Positions 27,346 through 37,162 of a stretch of 64,000 nt of DNA are shown piece by piece. The notes beneath the pieces were generated by a model. That model worked only from the letters and a program-made list of their open reading frames with translations. It was not told where the DNA came from and searched no databases. The first letter of the stretch is position 1. Every line of letters begins with the position of its first letter. Position numbers and translations under genes: made by a program. The DNA is from an uncultured Ruminococcus sp. (GTDB taxonomy: Bacteria > Bacillota > Clostridia > Oscillospirales > Ruminococcaceae), in the NCBI GenBank assembly GCA_902783005.1, contig CACZPI010000143.1:1-64000 (forward strand), read 5' to 3'.

Positions 27346-30300
27346 TTACTGCTGATCGACCGGTGCATCGTCAGGCTGTTCGAGCTTCAGCAGTCTTGAA
27401 ATACCGTCCTCCTGCATCGTCACGCCATAGAGGACATGCGCCTCCTCCATCGCGCTGCGGCGGTGGGTCACAAGGACGAACTGCGTATGGTCGGTGAAAT
27501 GATTCAGATACCGCGCATACTTGCGGACATTCGCCTCATCCAGCGCGGCGTCGATCTCGTCAAGAATACAGAACGGCGCCGGGCGCAGCCGCAGGATCGC
27601 AAAATAGATCGCAATGGCCACGAAGCTCTGTTCGCCGCCGGAGAGGGAGATCAGGTTCTTGATGACCTTGCCGGGGGGTGCTACATTGATGGCGATGCCG
27701 GAGGTCAGGACATTTTCCGGATCCTCGAGCTTGAGCTCCGCCTTGCCGCCGCCGAAGAGATCGACAAAGATCTCCTTGAAATTCTGGTTGATGATGGCAA
27801 AGCTCTCCGTGAACAGCCGGCACATTTCGGTCGTCAGATCGGCGATGAGCTTTTCCAGCTCCGATTTGGACTTGCGCACATCCGCCATCTGCTCCGACAG
27901 GAACCGGTAGCGTTCGGATACCTCGCGGTATTCCTCAATGGCATCGACATTGACACTGCCGAGCGCACGGATCTTCTGTTTCAGCTCCTGCAGCCGCTTG
28001 CGGGCGGCAGGCATATCCTCGATCGGCTGTGCTGCTGCCTGTGCTTCGGAACGTGTCAGCTCATAGACCTCAAGCAGCTTACCGACAATGGAATCATTCT
28101 CATTGGTCAGCGAGGTCTCCCGCTCGGACAGGCGCGTGACCTCGGCGGAGAATTTCTCCTTCGCCGTGTGCATCTCCTTCATGCCGTCCTGCAGCGTCCG
28201 GATCCGGATGCTCTGTTCGTCATGGGAGGTGGTCGCTTCCTTTGCCTTGGCTTCTGCCTCTGCGATCTGTGCTTCCGTCGTTTTCAGGAGGGCTTCGCTT
28301 TCCCTGACGGCAGCCTGCCGCTGGGCAATGACAGTACGGTAGCCTTCGAGCTCGCTGCGGTACTGCTCATCACGGGCATCTGCCTGATTGACGGCATTCT
28401 GCGCATTTTCAAGCAAGGTATCGGCAGCTTCGCTGTCCTTTTCTGCCTGTGCGACACGGATCTGCATATTGCTGTATGCTTCCGATCTGGCAGCACGCTC
28501 CTGCTGGATCTCCGCCCTTCGGCTCTGTGCGCCGGAAAGGCCTTCCTCGGCTCTGGTCACGGCTGCTACATGCGTATCGTATGCCAGCTTTGCGGCTGCA
28601 ACCGCTTCCTCCGCCTGCGCCGCCTGCGATTTCAGGACAGCCATCCGCTGCTCTGCCTCGCCTGCACGCTGACGGTACTGCGATACCGGGAATTTCTGAC
28701 GTTCCGCCTCGGTCTGCGCCTGCAGGAATTTCTGCTGGAGCCCGGCATATTTCCGGCTCTCGGCTTCGAGCTCCCGTTCTGCCTTCGCGGCAGCATCCGC
28801 GCAGCTTCGTGCCTTGGCTTCCGCCTCGGTACACTGGTGTGCAAGCGCTTCGATCTCTTTCTGGAGCTCCTGCAGCTCGGTCTTTCGCGTCAGCATGCCG
28901 CCCGTATTCTGGACGGAACCGCCGGTGAAGGAACCGCCGGCATTGATGACCTGCCCGTCGAGCGTCACGATGCGGAACCGGAAGCTGCGGCGCTTGGCCA
29001 TCTCGGTCGCCAGATCAATGTTCTCCGCGATCACGATGCGTCCGAGCAGATTTTCCGCAATCTCGCGGTACTGCTTGTCGCATTCCACCAGGTCGCTGGC
29101 TACGGAAATGAATCCCGGCTCCCGTTCAAGCCCCTGCTCCGTCAGGCGTCTGCCCCGGATGGAGGTCAGCGGCAGGAAGGTCGCGCGGCCTGCGCGGTTA
29201 TCGCGGAGAAACCGGATGCCTGCCTTGGCGGCATTTTCATTCTCCACGATCATGTTCTGCACCGCTGCGCCAAGCGCAGTCTCAATGGCAACGCCGTATT
29301 TGCTGTCCACCTGGATCAGCTGTGCCACGCTGCCGTGCATCCCGCCGAGCTGGCCTTTCATGACCGCCCGCATGATCGCCTTGACGCTGCCGGAAAAGCC
29401 TTCCATATTCTTTTCCAGATCACTCAGGATCCGGTGGCGCTGCTTCTTGTCCCGCAATGCAAAGCTGCACTGACGGAAGCTGTCCTCAGCCCGGGCTTTC
29501 TCCTGGCTGACCCGCTGCAGTGTGCTGCGGAATTCCTTGATCGCATCCTCCTGCGCCGTGACCTCCTTCTGCACCGACTGCATGGTGTTCAGTGCTGTCT
29601 GGTAGGCTTTCTCTGCCGCTTTCAGCTTTTCGGCATCCCCGGCAGTCTCCGTTTCCAGCGCTGCAATATCGGACGATGTCTGTGCCGCCCTTTCCTCTGC
29701 CGAACGGATCTCGAACTGCAGCTCATTGCGGCGCAGATACATCTGATGCAAAGAGGCATCCGCCTCGCGGGATTTCTCATCCTCCGCCTGATAAGCCGCT
29801 TCGGATGCTTCATAATCTGCCTTTGCCTTTGCAAGTGCCTCGCGGCATTCCTGCAATGCCTTCTTCATATCGGCAGCATTCTGCTCGGCGCCCTCGAGGG
29901 CAGCGATCAGCTTTTCCTGCTCCTGCAGCTCCTGTGCATGCCGCGCCTGTGCGAGCTTCAATGCTTCCTCATTGTGGACAATGTCGTTTTTCCAGACCGC
30001 GGTATCCGACTGCGCCTTTGCCTTCGTTTCACGCAGCGAGCGCACAAGGGCATGTGCCTCCTCGGCAGCCGCAGAGCATTCCTGCATCACCGCATAGCAG
30101 CGCTGCACCTTTGCTTCCTCGGCTTCAATGTCACGCTCGACATTGTCGTATTCTGTCTTTGCAATCAGGAGCTTGTCACCGAGATCCTTGAGCTTCACCT
30201 GCAATGCGGCAAGCTGCTCGACCCATACGGAAATTTCAAGCTGCTTCTGCTCCTGGGCAAGAACGACGAATTTTTCCGCCTTTTCTGCCTGGTGCTTCAA

Positions 30301-30912
30301 CGGCCCTACACGGCTTTCCAGCTCCCCGAGAATATCACCCAGACGCTCCATATTTTCCTGCGCCTGAGAGAGCTTGCGTTCGGCTTCGGTCTTGCGGTAG
30401 CGGAATTTGGAAATGCCCGCTGCCTCCTCAAAGATCTCACGGCGCTCATTGGATTTGGCGCCTACGATCTCTGCAATGCGTCCCTGTCCGATGATCGAAT
30501 ACCCGTCACGGCCAAGGCCGGTGTCCATGAACAGCTCATTGATGTCTTTCAGGCGAACCGCCTTGCCGTTGATGCGGTATTCACTGTCACCGGAGCGGTA
30601 CAGCTTACGGGTCACGCTGACCTCGTCGCCATAGCCCTCCAGCCGTCCCTCACTGTTGTCAATGACAAGCGTGACCGCAGCAAAGCCCATCGGCTTGCGG
30701 CCAACAGTACCGGAAAAAATAACGTCCTCCATCTTGTTGCCGCGCAGCGTCTTGGTCGATTGCTCACCCAGCACCCAGCGCACGGAGTCGCCGATATTAC
30801 TTTTTCCGCTGCCGTTCGGCCCCACGACCGCCGTCAGTCCCTTGTCGAAATTCAGGCGTATCTTATCCGGAAAGGACTTGAAGCCCTGTAATTCGAGATA
30901 TTTTAAGTACAT
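27346..30912 (-). CDS. smc: Chromosome segregation protein SMC
   Basis: SMC forms the condensin ATPase that organises the chromosome. The 1188-residue protein (B. subtilis SMC is about the same length) has Walker A GPNGSGKSNI at 31-40, long coiled coils (about 165-495 and 680-1010), a central hinge (about 500-665) and the C-terminal SLSGGEQ signature with Walker B CILDEIDAALDEAN. The start at 30912 follows AGAGG at 8 nt. No scpA/scpB lie in the window. It is preceded by the radical SAM gene (11-nt gap) and followed by ftsY. Confidence 0.97.
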   Translation of the reverse strand: MYLKYLELQGFKSFPDKIRLNFDKGLTAVVGPNGSGKSNIGDSVRWVLGEQSTKTLRGNKMEDVIFSGTVGRKPMGFAAVTLVIDNSEGRLEGYGDEVSVTRKLYRSGDSEYRINGKAVRLKDINELFMDTGLGRDGYSIIGQGRIAEIVGAKSNERREIFEEAAGISKFRYRKTEAERKLSQAQENMERLGDILGELESRVGPLKHQAEKAEKFVVLAQEQKQLEISVWVEQLAALQVKLKDLGDKLLIAKTEYDNVERDIEAEEAKVQRCYAVMQECSAAAEEAHALVRSLRETKAKAQSDTAVWKNDIVHNEEALKLAQARHAQELQEQEKLIAALEGAEQNAADMKKALQECREALAKAKADYEASEAAYQAEDEKSREADASLHQMYLRRNELQFEIRSAEERAAQTSSDIAALETETAGDAEKLKAAEKAYQTALNTMQSVQKEVTAQEDAIKEFRSTLQRVSQEKARAEDSFRQCSFALRDKKQRHRILSDLEKNMEGFSGSVKAIMRAVMKGQLGGMHGSVAQLIQVDSKYGVAIETALGAAVQNMIVENENAAKAGIRFLRDNRAGRATFLPLTSIRGRRLTEQGLEREPGFISVASDLVECDKQYREIAENLLGRIVIAENIDLATEMAKRRSFRFRIVTLDGQVINAGGSFTGGSVQNTGGMLTRKTELQELQKEIEALAHQCTEAEAKARSCADAAAKAERELEAESRKYAGLQQKFLQAQTEAERQKFPVSQYRQRAGEAEQRMAVLKSQAAQAEEAVAAAKLAYDTHVAAVTRAEEGLSGAQSRRAEIQQERAARSEAYSNMQIRVAQAEKDSEAADTLLENAQNAVNQADARDEQYRSELEGYRTVIAQRQAAVRESEALLKTTEAQIAEAEAKAKEATTSHDEQSIRIRTLQDGMKEMHTAKEKFSAEVTRLSERETSLTNENDSIVGKLLEVYELTRSEAQAAAQPIEDMPAARKRLQELKQKIRALGSVNVDAIEEYREVSERYRFLSEQMADVRKSKSELEKLIADLTTEMCRLFTESFAIINQNFKEIFVDLFGGGKAELKLEDPENVLTSGIAINVAPPGKVIKNLISLSGGEQSFVAIAIYFAILRLRPAPFCILDEIDAALDEANVRKYARYLNHFTDHTQFVLVTHRRSAMEEAHVLYGVTMQEDGISRLLKLEQPDDAPVDQQ

Positions 30913-30922
30913 TCCTAACCTC

Positions 30923-31942
30923 TCATGTTTGCCAGTTTTTCTGCTCCCCCGCTGCGATCTCAACCTGCATCGGAAGCATGTGCGCGTCCCCGCAGACATG
31001 CAGGGTCACGCCAAAGTTTTCCTGAAAGTAGCGGATATTCGCTTTTTTCTGCCCCACTGCCTTGCTCACGCAGCCCGGGTGGACGCGGACGGTGATCTCC
31101 CTGTCCGCAATGCCGAGACGATCAAGCTCCGCGCCGATGCGGCACCGGTATCCATAGGATTCGCACAGCTCCCGGAATGCCGGGTGGTAATAGCCGCCGA
31201 TCGCCTGCTCCTGCACGAATTCACTTGCATGCAGCCCGACCTTGATGATGCGGATGCCGTTTGCGCGGTACAGCTCCATCCATTCGGCCACAAGCTGCAC
31301 CATCTCGGGAAACGGAGCCGGCTGATATTCGCCGGAACAGTACAGCTCCCCAAGCCGCGTTCCCTGCAAAATCACCACCGGATAGATCCGCACGGTATCC
31401 GGACGGATGCCGCAGACTGCCTCCGCCGTCCGCCGGTCGGATGCGGGATCTGCCTTGTACAGCCCGGGCATGACCTGCAAACCCAGTTCAAAGCCGGCCT
31501 GCCGGATCATATCCGATGCACGGATCACATCCGCTGCCGTATGCCCGCGGTCATTGGCAGCAAGGACGGCATCGTCAAGCGACTGCGCACCAAGCTCAAT
31601 GGAGGTGACACGGCTGCGGCGCAGTACCGACAGAATTTCCCCGTCAATGCAGTCGGGGCGTGTGGAGATCCGGATGCCGCGGCAGCGCTCTGCATAGGGC
31701 TGCGCCGCATCGAGCAGCTCGGTCATCAGCCCGCGCGGAACAGCCGTAAAGCTGCCGCCGAAAAACGCGATCTCGGTCTGTCCGGGATCCCGGATCCGGG
31801 AAAAAGCTTCCTCGCAGATGCGCGTCACATCCGCTGCCCGGGGGATCGTCTGCATTCCGGTGATCGTATGCTGGTCACAGAAGCTGCACCGGTAGGGGCA
31901 GCCTGCATGGGGCACAAAAATTGCGATATTACTATACTTCAT
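30923..31942 (-). CDS. Radical SAM protein, Elp3-like
   Basis: A 339-residue radical SAM enzyme with the cluster motif CPYRCSFC (CxxxCxxC, residues 15-22), EIAFFGGSFTAV and IELGAQSLDD. It resembles the Elp3-like radical SAM proteins encoded between rnc and smc in Clostridia; unlike Elp3 it lacks an acetyltransferase domain of normal size. The reaction is unknown; tRNA modification is a guess by analogy. The start overlaps the rnc end by 11 nt with no strong ribosome site, implying coupling. Confidence 0.85.
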   Translation of the reverse strand: MKYSNIAIFVPHAGCPYRCSFCDQHTITGMQTIPRAADVTRICEEAFSRIRDPGQTEIAFFGGSFTAVPRGLMTELLDAAQPYAERCRGIRISTRPDCIDGEILSVLRRSRVTSIELGAQSLDDAVLAANDRGHTAADVIRASDMIRQAGFELGLQVMPGLYKADPASDRRTAEAVCGIRPDTVRIYPVVILQGTRLGELYCSGEYQPAPFPEMVQLVAEWMELYRANGIRIIKVGLHASEFVQEQAIGGYYHPAFRELCESYGYRCRIGAELDRLGIADREITVRVHPGCVSKAVGQKKANIRYFQENFGVTLHVCGDAHMLPMQVEIAAGEQKNWQT

Positions 31943-32624
31943 AGCCCATGAGCGTCAGCGCCTCGCGTGCGGCCATCTGCTCGGCATCCTTCTTCGATTT
32001 GCCGGTACCCTTGCCGATCACATTGGAATTGAGGCAGACCTCCACGACGAAGGTCTTGTTGTGATCCGGGCCGGATTCGGAGATGAGCAGGTATTCCACA
32101 CGCTCCTCCGGATTTTTCTGGATGACCTCCTGCAGGGCGGTCTTGTAATCGCCGAACAGCAGGGAATGATTCTCCGGGATCGTCTCCGGAATGAAATGCA
32201 GAATATGCGTCCGGGCTGCCTCCAGTCCGCCGTCAAGATAGACAGCGGCGATCACCGCCTCAAATGCATCCGCAAGGATCGACGGACGCTCCCGTCCGCC
32301 GGTATGCTCCTCGCCCTTGCCAAGGAGCAGGAATTCTCCGAGTCCGATCTGCAGGGCAAAGCGATGCAGCGATTTCTCGCAGACAAGCGCCGCACGGATG
32401 CGCGTCAGCTCCCCCTCCGGCAGATCCGGATAATGCTCAAACAACTGCTGCGATACCACAACAGACAGCACACTGTCTCCCAGAAATTCCAGGCGCTCAT
32501 TGCTGCTGCGCTGTTTTTTCTTCTCATTCGCATACGAGGAATGCGACAGCGCTTCATAAATCAACTCCCGGTTCCGGAAGGTATACTGAATCCGTGATTC
32601 GAGCTTCGTAATATCGGTTTCCAT
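31932..32624 (-). CDS. rnc: Ribonuclease III
   Basis: Cleaves double-stranded RNA in rRNA maturation and mRNA turnover. The 230-residue protein has the RNase III signature ERLEFLGDSVLSVV with its metal-binding acidic residues, a second acidic site at LADAFEAVIAAVYLDGG, and a C-terminal dsRNA-binding domain (about 155-228). Its ATG overlaps the plsX stop (TAATG). Confidence 0.96.
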   Translation of the reverse strand: METDITKLESRIQYTFRNRELIYEALSHSSYANEKKKQRSSNERLEFLGDSVLSVVVSQQLFEHYPDLPEGELTRIRAALVCEKSLHRFALQIGLGEFLLLGKGEEHTGGRERPSILADAFEAVIAAVYLDGGLEAARTHILHFIPETIPENHSLLFGDYKTALQEVIQKNPEERVEYLLISESGPDHNKTFVVEVCLNSNVIGKGTGKSKKDAEQMAAREALTLMGYEV

Positions 32625-33622
32625 TACGCTTCCTCCTTCATTTCCGCCACGGTTTTTGCGATCTCTCCGATCATGTTGCCCTCCACACAGCGCTTTGCCT
32701 GACGGATGGCGTTGAAGAATGCCTTGGCATCCGAGCTGCCGTGTGCCTTGATGACGGGGCTTGCTGCGCCGAGAATGACACCGCCGCCCTCTTCCTTGTA
32801 ATCCATCTGCCGCTTGAAATCCTTGATCTTGCCAAGCAGCAGCAGTGCTGCGAGCTTGCCGGCAAATCCGCTGAACCAGTCGGTCAGCTTGTCGCGGAAC
32901 AATGCGCCCATGCCTTCATACAGCTTCAGGATCATATTGCCCGCAAAGCCGTCGCAGACAATGACGTCATACTTGCCCTCCGGCAGCTCACGCGCTTCTG
33001 CATTGCCGACGAAATTCACAGGCGCCTGCTGCAGCAGCTCATAGGCTGCCAGCTCCAGCTCGCGTCCCTTGGTTTCCTCGGCACCGACATTCAGCAGTCC
33101 CACGCGGGGATTTTCGATGCCCTTGACGCATTTCATGTATGCCGAGCCCATCACGGCAAACTGTACCAGCATTTCCGGGCGGCATTCGATGTTTGCGCCG
33201 GCATCGAGGAGAATGAATTTCTCCTTTGCCGTCGGGAGCATGGCCGTCATGGCCGGACGCTTGATGCCCTTGATGCGGCGTGTCAGGAGGGTCGCTCCCG
33301 TCACAAGGCCGCCGGAGCTGCCCGCACTCAGGAAGGCATCCCCCCTGCCGTCACGCAATGCCTGCAAACCGACGGCAAGGGAGGTATTCTTTCCTTCCTT
33401 GACGATCGTGGTCGGCTGGGCATGAATGTCAAATACATCCGGCGCATGCAAAAGCTCCATGTCTCCGACAGGGATCCCGAGAGATGCCGCACAGTTCCGG
33501 ATGCGCTCCTCATCCCCGACAAGTACGATGTCGGTGCCGAGTTCATCCTTTGCCTGGCGTGCTGCCTTGATGACTTCTGCCGGTGCGTTGTCTCCGCCGA
33601 AGGCGTCTATAATGATCTTCAT
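32624..33622 (-). CDS. plsX: Phosphate acyltransferase PlsX
   Basis: Forms acyl-phosphate from acyl-ACP for phospholipid synthesis. The 332-residue protein begins IIIDAFGGDNAPAEVIKA and contains FLSAGSSGGLVTGA, LLDAGANIEC and CDGFAGNMILKLYEG. The usual partner rpmF is not adjacent; instead a 16-codon ORF lies upstream. An acyltransferase that could act further along the pathway, plsC, is at 62.5 kb. Confidence 0.96.
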   Translation of the reverse strand: MKIIIDAFGGDNAPAEVIKAARQAKDELGTDIVLVGDEERIRNCAASLGIPVGDMELLHAPDVFDIHAQPTTIVKEGKNTSLAVGLQALRDGRGDAFLSAGSSGGLVTGATLLTRRIKGIKRPAMTAMLPTAKEKFILLDAGANIECRPEMLVQFAVMGSAYMKCVKGIENPRVGLLNVGAEETKGRELELAAYELLQQAPVNFVGNAEARELPEGKYDVIVCDGFAGNMILKLYEGMGALFRDKLTDWFSGFAGKLAALLLLGKIKDFKRQMDYKEEGGGVILGAASPVIKAHGSSDAKAFFNAIRQAKRCVEGNMIGEIAKTVAEMKEEA

Positions 33623-33652
33623 ACTGTTACCTCTGAATGAATGGATGGTTGG

Positions 33653-33703
33653 TCATTTTTCGAGCGTGCTGCCGCCGCAGAGTTCACAGGTGATACTTGC
33701 CAT
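33653..33703 (-). CDS. 16-codon ORF, start of a zinc-ribbon sequence
   Basis: Between trmFO and plsX an AGGAGG site lies 7 nt before ATG 33703-33701, opening MASITCELCGGSTLEK then TGA. The peptide matches the beginning of small zinc-ribbon proteins (CxxCGG), but the second Cys pair is absent. It may be a truncated remnant that kept its ribosome site, or a translated leader that couples plsX to trmFO. Confidence 0.45.
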   Translation of the reverse strand: MASITCELCGGSTLEK

Positions 33704-33720
33704 CTGGATTCCTCCTTATC

Positions 33721-35028
33721 TCAGCCCATCTCCGCGAGCGCTGCTTTAAGCCGCTCCATCGCCTGCTCTGCAACGTACTGATACCGCTCCTGCTTGCCGC
33801 GGATGCGCTCCTCCGGTGCAGGAAGCAGTCCCATATTTGCGCCCATCGGCTGGAAATCCGCAGCGCCGCCCTCACTGATATATGCTGCAAGCGCTCCCAT
33901 CATAGTACCGCGGGGCAGGATGTAGGGTGCCTTGCCCTGCAGCCGTGCTGCAAGGCTTTTGCCGGCGACAAGTCCGCTCTGTGCCGATTCCATATAGCCC
34001 TCCACACCGGTCATCTGTCCGGCAAAGAAGAGATTCCGGCTCCCGCGCAGGGAATAGTCTGCATCGAGGAGCTGCGGGGAATTCAGGAAGAAATTCCGGT
34101 GCATCACGCCGTAGCGGAGAAATTCCGCATGCTCCAGCCCCGGGATCATTCCGAAGACGCGCTTTTGCTCCCCGAATTTCAGATTCGTCTGGAATCCGAC
34201 CAGATTGCACATTGTCCGTTCCCGGTTCTCCCACCGGAGCTGAACCGCCGCCCAGGGACGGTGTCCTGTTCTCGGATCGCGCAGCCCCACGGGCTTCAAG
34301 GGGCCGAAGCGCAGGGTATCCATGCCCCGTCCGGCAAGCACCTCCACAGGCATACAGCCCTCATACACACGGAAGGCCGCCTTGTCATGCTCATGCAGCG
34401 GGGCTTTTTCGGCATTGACGAGAGCATCCCAGAATGCCTCGTATTCCTCCCTGCTCATCGGGCAGTTGAGATAATCCGCATCACCGCGGTCATAGCGCGA
34501 CTGTGCAAACACCTTCTCCATATCGAGACTGTCTGCCGCCACAACCGGCGCCGCTGCATCAAAAAAGCTCAGTCTGTCGCCGCAGAGCGCTTCGATCGCG
34601 GGCACCAGTGCGTCCGATGTCAGGGGGCCTGTTGCAATGACGGCATTCTCCGCCGGAAGCTCTGTGATCTCCTCATGGAGCACGGTGATCCGGGGATGCT
34701 CCTCCATTGCCTTGGTTGCCATCGCGGAGAACTGCTCCCGGTCAACTGCAAGCGCACCGCCCGCAGCAACGGCGCATTCCTTGGCAATGCGCACCAGAAG
34801 CGATCCCTGCAATTCCATTTCGGCCTTGAGAAGGCCTCCCGCCGAGGCAAGGCGGCTTGCTTTCAGGGAATTCGAGCACACCAGCTCCGCAAGCCCCTCG
34901 CTGTGATGCGCGGGGGAATACTTCTTCGGCTTCATTTCATAAAGCTGCACATCAATGCCCGCCTCTGCCAGCGCCCATGCCGCCTCACATCCGGCCAGGC
35001 CGCCGCCGATCACTGACGCCTGCATCAT
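33721..35028 (-). CDS. trmFO: Folate-dependent tRNA m5U54 methyltransferase TrmFO
   Basis: Uses methylene-tetrahydrofolate and FADH2 to make ribothymidine at position 54 of tRNA. The 435-residue protein has the FAD loop VIGGGLAGCEAAWALAEAG, ELVCSNSLKA, NCPMSREEYEAFWDAL and FAGQMTGVEGYMES. The start at 35028 is 6 nt after GAGGAG and overlaps the topA stop (ATGATG), a translational-coupling arrangement. Confidence 0.96.
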   Translation of the reverse strand: MMQASVIGGGLAGCEAAWALAEAGIDVQLYEMKPKKYSPAHHSEGLAELVCSNSLKASRLASAGGLLKAEMELQGSLLVRIAKECAVAAGGALAVDREQFSAMATKAMEEHPRITVLHEEITELPAENAVIATGPLTSDALVPAIEALCGDRLSFFDAAAPVVAADSLDMEKVFAQSRYDRGDADYLNCPMSREEYEAFWDALVNAEKAPLHEHDKAAFRVYEGCMPVEVLAGRGMDTLRFGPLKPVGLRDPRTGHRPWAAVQLRWENRERTMCNLVGFQTNLKFGEQKRVFGMIPGLEHAEFLRYGVMHRNFFLNSPQLLDADYSLRGSRNLFFAGQMTGVEGYMESAQSGLVAGKSLAARLQGKAPYILPRGTMMGALAAYISEGGAADFQPMGANMGLLPAPEERIRGKQERYQYVAEQAMERLKAALAEMG

Positions 35029-37103
35029 TTCAGACTCCTCTGGTAGCCGCAGCCTTCCTTCTCGCATACCAGCATGCCGGACTTGCCGCCCTTCTGGAAC
35101 AGGGAACAGCCGCAGTCAGGGCATTTCTCCTCGACCGGGACATTCCATGTCATGAAGGTGCATTCCGGATAGCCGGAGCAGCCGTAGAAGGTGCGTCCGC
35201 GCTTGGATTTCTTCTGCACGACCTTCTTGCCGCATTTCGGGCAGGTGCCGCCGGTCTCCTGAATGATCTGCTTGGCATTCCGGCACTCCGGGAATCCCGG
35301 GCAGGCCAGGAATTTGCCGTAGGGGCCGATCTTGATGACCATATTGCGGCCGCACTTCTCGCAGACCACATCGGTCTCCTCGTCCGGGATCTTGACATGC
35401 TTGCCCTCCATCGCCTCCTCGGCGGTTTTGAGGGTGGCATCAAAATCGTCATAGAACGTGCGCAGCATGTTCACCCAGTCGGTGGTACCCTGCTCGACAT
35501 TATCGAGCTCAGTCTCCATCTTTGCCGTGAAATCCGCATCCACAATATGCGCAAAATGTTCCTTCATCACCTGGGTCGTGACCTCACCGAGCACCGTCGG
35601 CTTGAGCTGCTTGCCGTCGCGCTCGACATACATTCTCGCCAGGATCGTGGTGATGGTCGGCGCATAGGTAGACGGACGGCCGATGCCGTTTTCTTCAAGT
35701 GCCTTGATGAGGGTGGCTTCGGTGAATCTTGGCGGGGGCTGCGTGAAATGCTGGTTGCCTTCAAGGCTGACGACGCCGAGCTTATCCTGCATTTCCAGCG
35801 GCGGGAGCATCTTCTGATTCTCCTCCTCGGTCTCGTTCTTCTCCTCATAAAGCACGGTAAATCCGTCAAACTTCACGGAATAGCCCGATGCCTTGAAGGT
35901 GCATTTGTCTGCGTCAATATCCACAGAAATGGTATCGAGCAGCGCATTGGCCATCTGGCTGGCGATGAAGCGCTCCCAGATGAGCTTATACAGCTTGAAC
36001 TGGTCGTCTGTCAGATTGTTTCTGACCTTCGACGGCGGCAGATCAGGCATGGTCGGACGGATGGCTTCATGCGCATCCTGTGCGCCCTTCTTGGCCTTGA
36101 AGACACGCGGCTTGTCGGGCAGGTAGCTGTCTCCCCATGTTGCCTTGATGTAATCCGCTGCCGTCTGCTGGGCATCTGCCGAAATACGCAGCGAATCGGT
36201 ACGCATGTAGGTGATCAGGCCGACAGCACCCATGCCGTCAATATCCACGCCTTCATACAGCTCCTGCGCGGCCTTCATGGTGCGCTTCGACTGGAAGCCG
36301 AGACGCTTGGACGCCTCCTGCTGCAAGGTCGAGGTGATGAACGGCGGTGCCGGCTGCTTCTTCGTGACGCGCTTCTTGATCGCGGTCACGATGAAATCCG
36401 CCTGCTTCAGCCGTTCGAGCAGGCCGTTTGACTGTGCCTCGTTTTCAATTTCGATCTTCTTGCCGTCCACAGCCGTCAGCTTGGCATTGAAGGACTTGTC
36501 GCTGCGCGGGGAGGTGAGTACGGCATCAATGCTCCAGTATTCCTTCGGCTCGAATGCCCGGATCTCTTCCTCACGATCCACGATCAGGCGGACTGCCACC
36601 GACTGCACACGCCCCGCCGACAGGCCGCGCTTGACCTTTTTCCACAGGAACGGGCTGAGCTTGTAGCCCACGAGACGATCCAGAATGCGCCGTGCCTGCT
36701 GGGCATTGACCAGATCAATGTCGATCTTGTGCGGGTTTGCCATACCGGACTGGACACCGGTCTTGGTGATCTCATTGAAAGCCACGCGGTTGTCGGCATT
36801 CATATCCAGATGCAGCATTTGTGCCAGATGCCAGCTGATGGCCTCTCCCTCGCGGTCAGGGTCCGTTGCGAGGTAGACGCAGTCGCTTTTCTTGGCGCGT
36901 TTCTTGAGATCCTTGATGACCTCCTCCTTGCCCTTCATATCGAGGTAGTGCGGGGCAAAATCATGCTCCACATCCACGCCGAGCTTGGACTTGGGAAGAT
37001 CGCGGACATGCCCCATCGAGGCGATCACCTCATACCCGGGGCCGAGATATTTCTGAATGGTCTTGGCCTTCGCCGGAGACTCCACAATCACTAAATTAGA
37101 CAT
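35025..37103 (-). CDS. topA: DNA topoisomerase I
   Basis: Relaxes negative supercoils. The 692-residue protein has a TOPRIM domain (LVIVESPAKAKTIQKYLG, DPDREGEAISWHLA), the active-site Tyr in GLITYMRTDS and three C-terminal Cys4 zinc fingers (CEKCG...CPGFPEC, CPKCG...CSGYPEC, CPDCG...CEKEGC). The ATG at 37103 is about 28 nt from the best ribosome site (AAAGGAG); a hairpin at 37109-37125 lies between and could bring them together. Confidence 0.96.
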   Translation of the reverse strand: MSNLVIVESPAKAKTIQKYLGPGYEVIASMGHVRDLPKSKLGVDVEHDFAPHYLDMKGKEEVIKDLKKRAKKSDCVYLATDPDREGEAISWHLAQMLHLDMNADNRVAFNEITKTGVQSGMANPHKIDIDLVNAQQARRILDRLVGYKLSPFLWKKVKRGLSAGRVQSVAVRLIVDREEEIRAFEPKEYWSIDAVLTSPRSDKSFNAKLTAVDGKKIEIENEAQSNGLLERLKQADFIVTAIKKRVTKKQPAPPFITSTLQQEASKRLGFQSKRTMKAAQELYEGVDIDGMGAVGLITYMRTDSLRISADAQQTAADYIKATWGDSYLPDKPRVFKAKKGAQDAHEAIRPTMPDLPPSKVRNNLTDDQFKLYKLIWERFIASQMANALLDTISVDIDADKCTFKASGYSVKFDGFTVLYEEKNETEEENQKMLPPLEMQDKLGVVSLEGNQHFTQPPPRFTEATLIKALEENGIGRPSTYAPTITTILARMYVERDGKQLKPTVLGEVTTQVMKEHFAHIVDADFTAKMETELDNVEQGTTDWVNMLRTFYDDFDATLKTAEEAMEGKHVKIPDEETDVVCEKCGRNMVIKIGPYGKFLACPGFPECRNAKQIIQETGGTCPKCGKKVVQKKSKRGRTFYGCSGYPECTFMTWNVPVEEKCPDCGCSLFQKGGKSGMLVCEKEGCGYQRSLK

Positions 37104-37108
37104 AGCTT

Positions 37109-37125
37109 CGCTGCACCGTGCAGCG
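37109..37125 (-). promoter_or_regulatory. Hairpin between ribosome site and topA start
   Basis: A 7-bp stem with a 3-nt loop sits between AAAGGAG (37129-37135) and the ATG at 37103. When folded it would shorten the spacing to about 9 nt, an optimal distance. Confidence 0.4.
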
Positions 37126-37162
37126 CACACTCCTTTCAGGGTTACACCCGGTTCTACCCGGA

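Noticed and set aside
27436..30891. Very long plus-strand open frame opposite smc
   Set aside because: Low-complexity Leu/Arg/Cys-rich translation typical of antisense of coiled-coil DNA. SMC is unmistakable on the minus strand.
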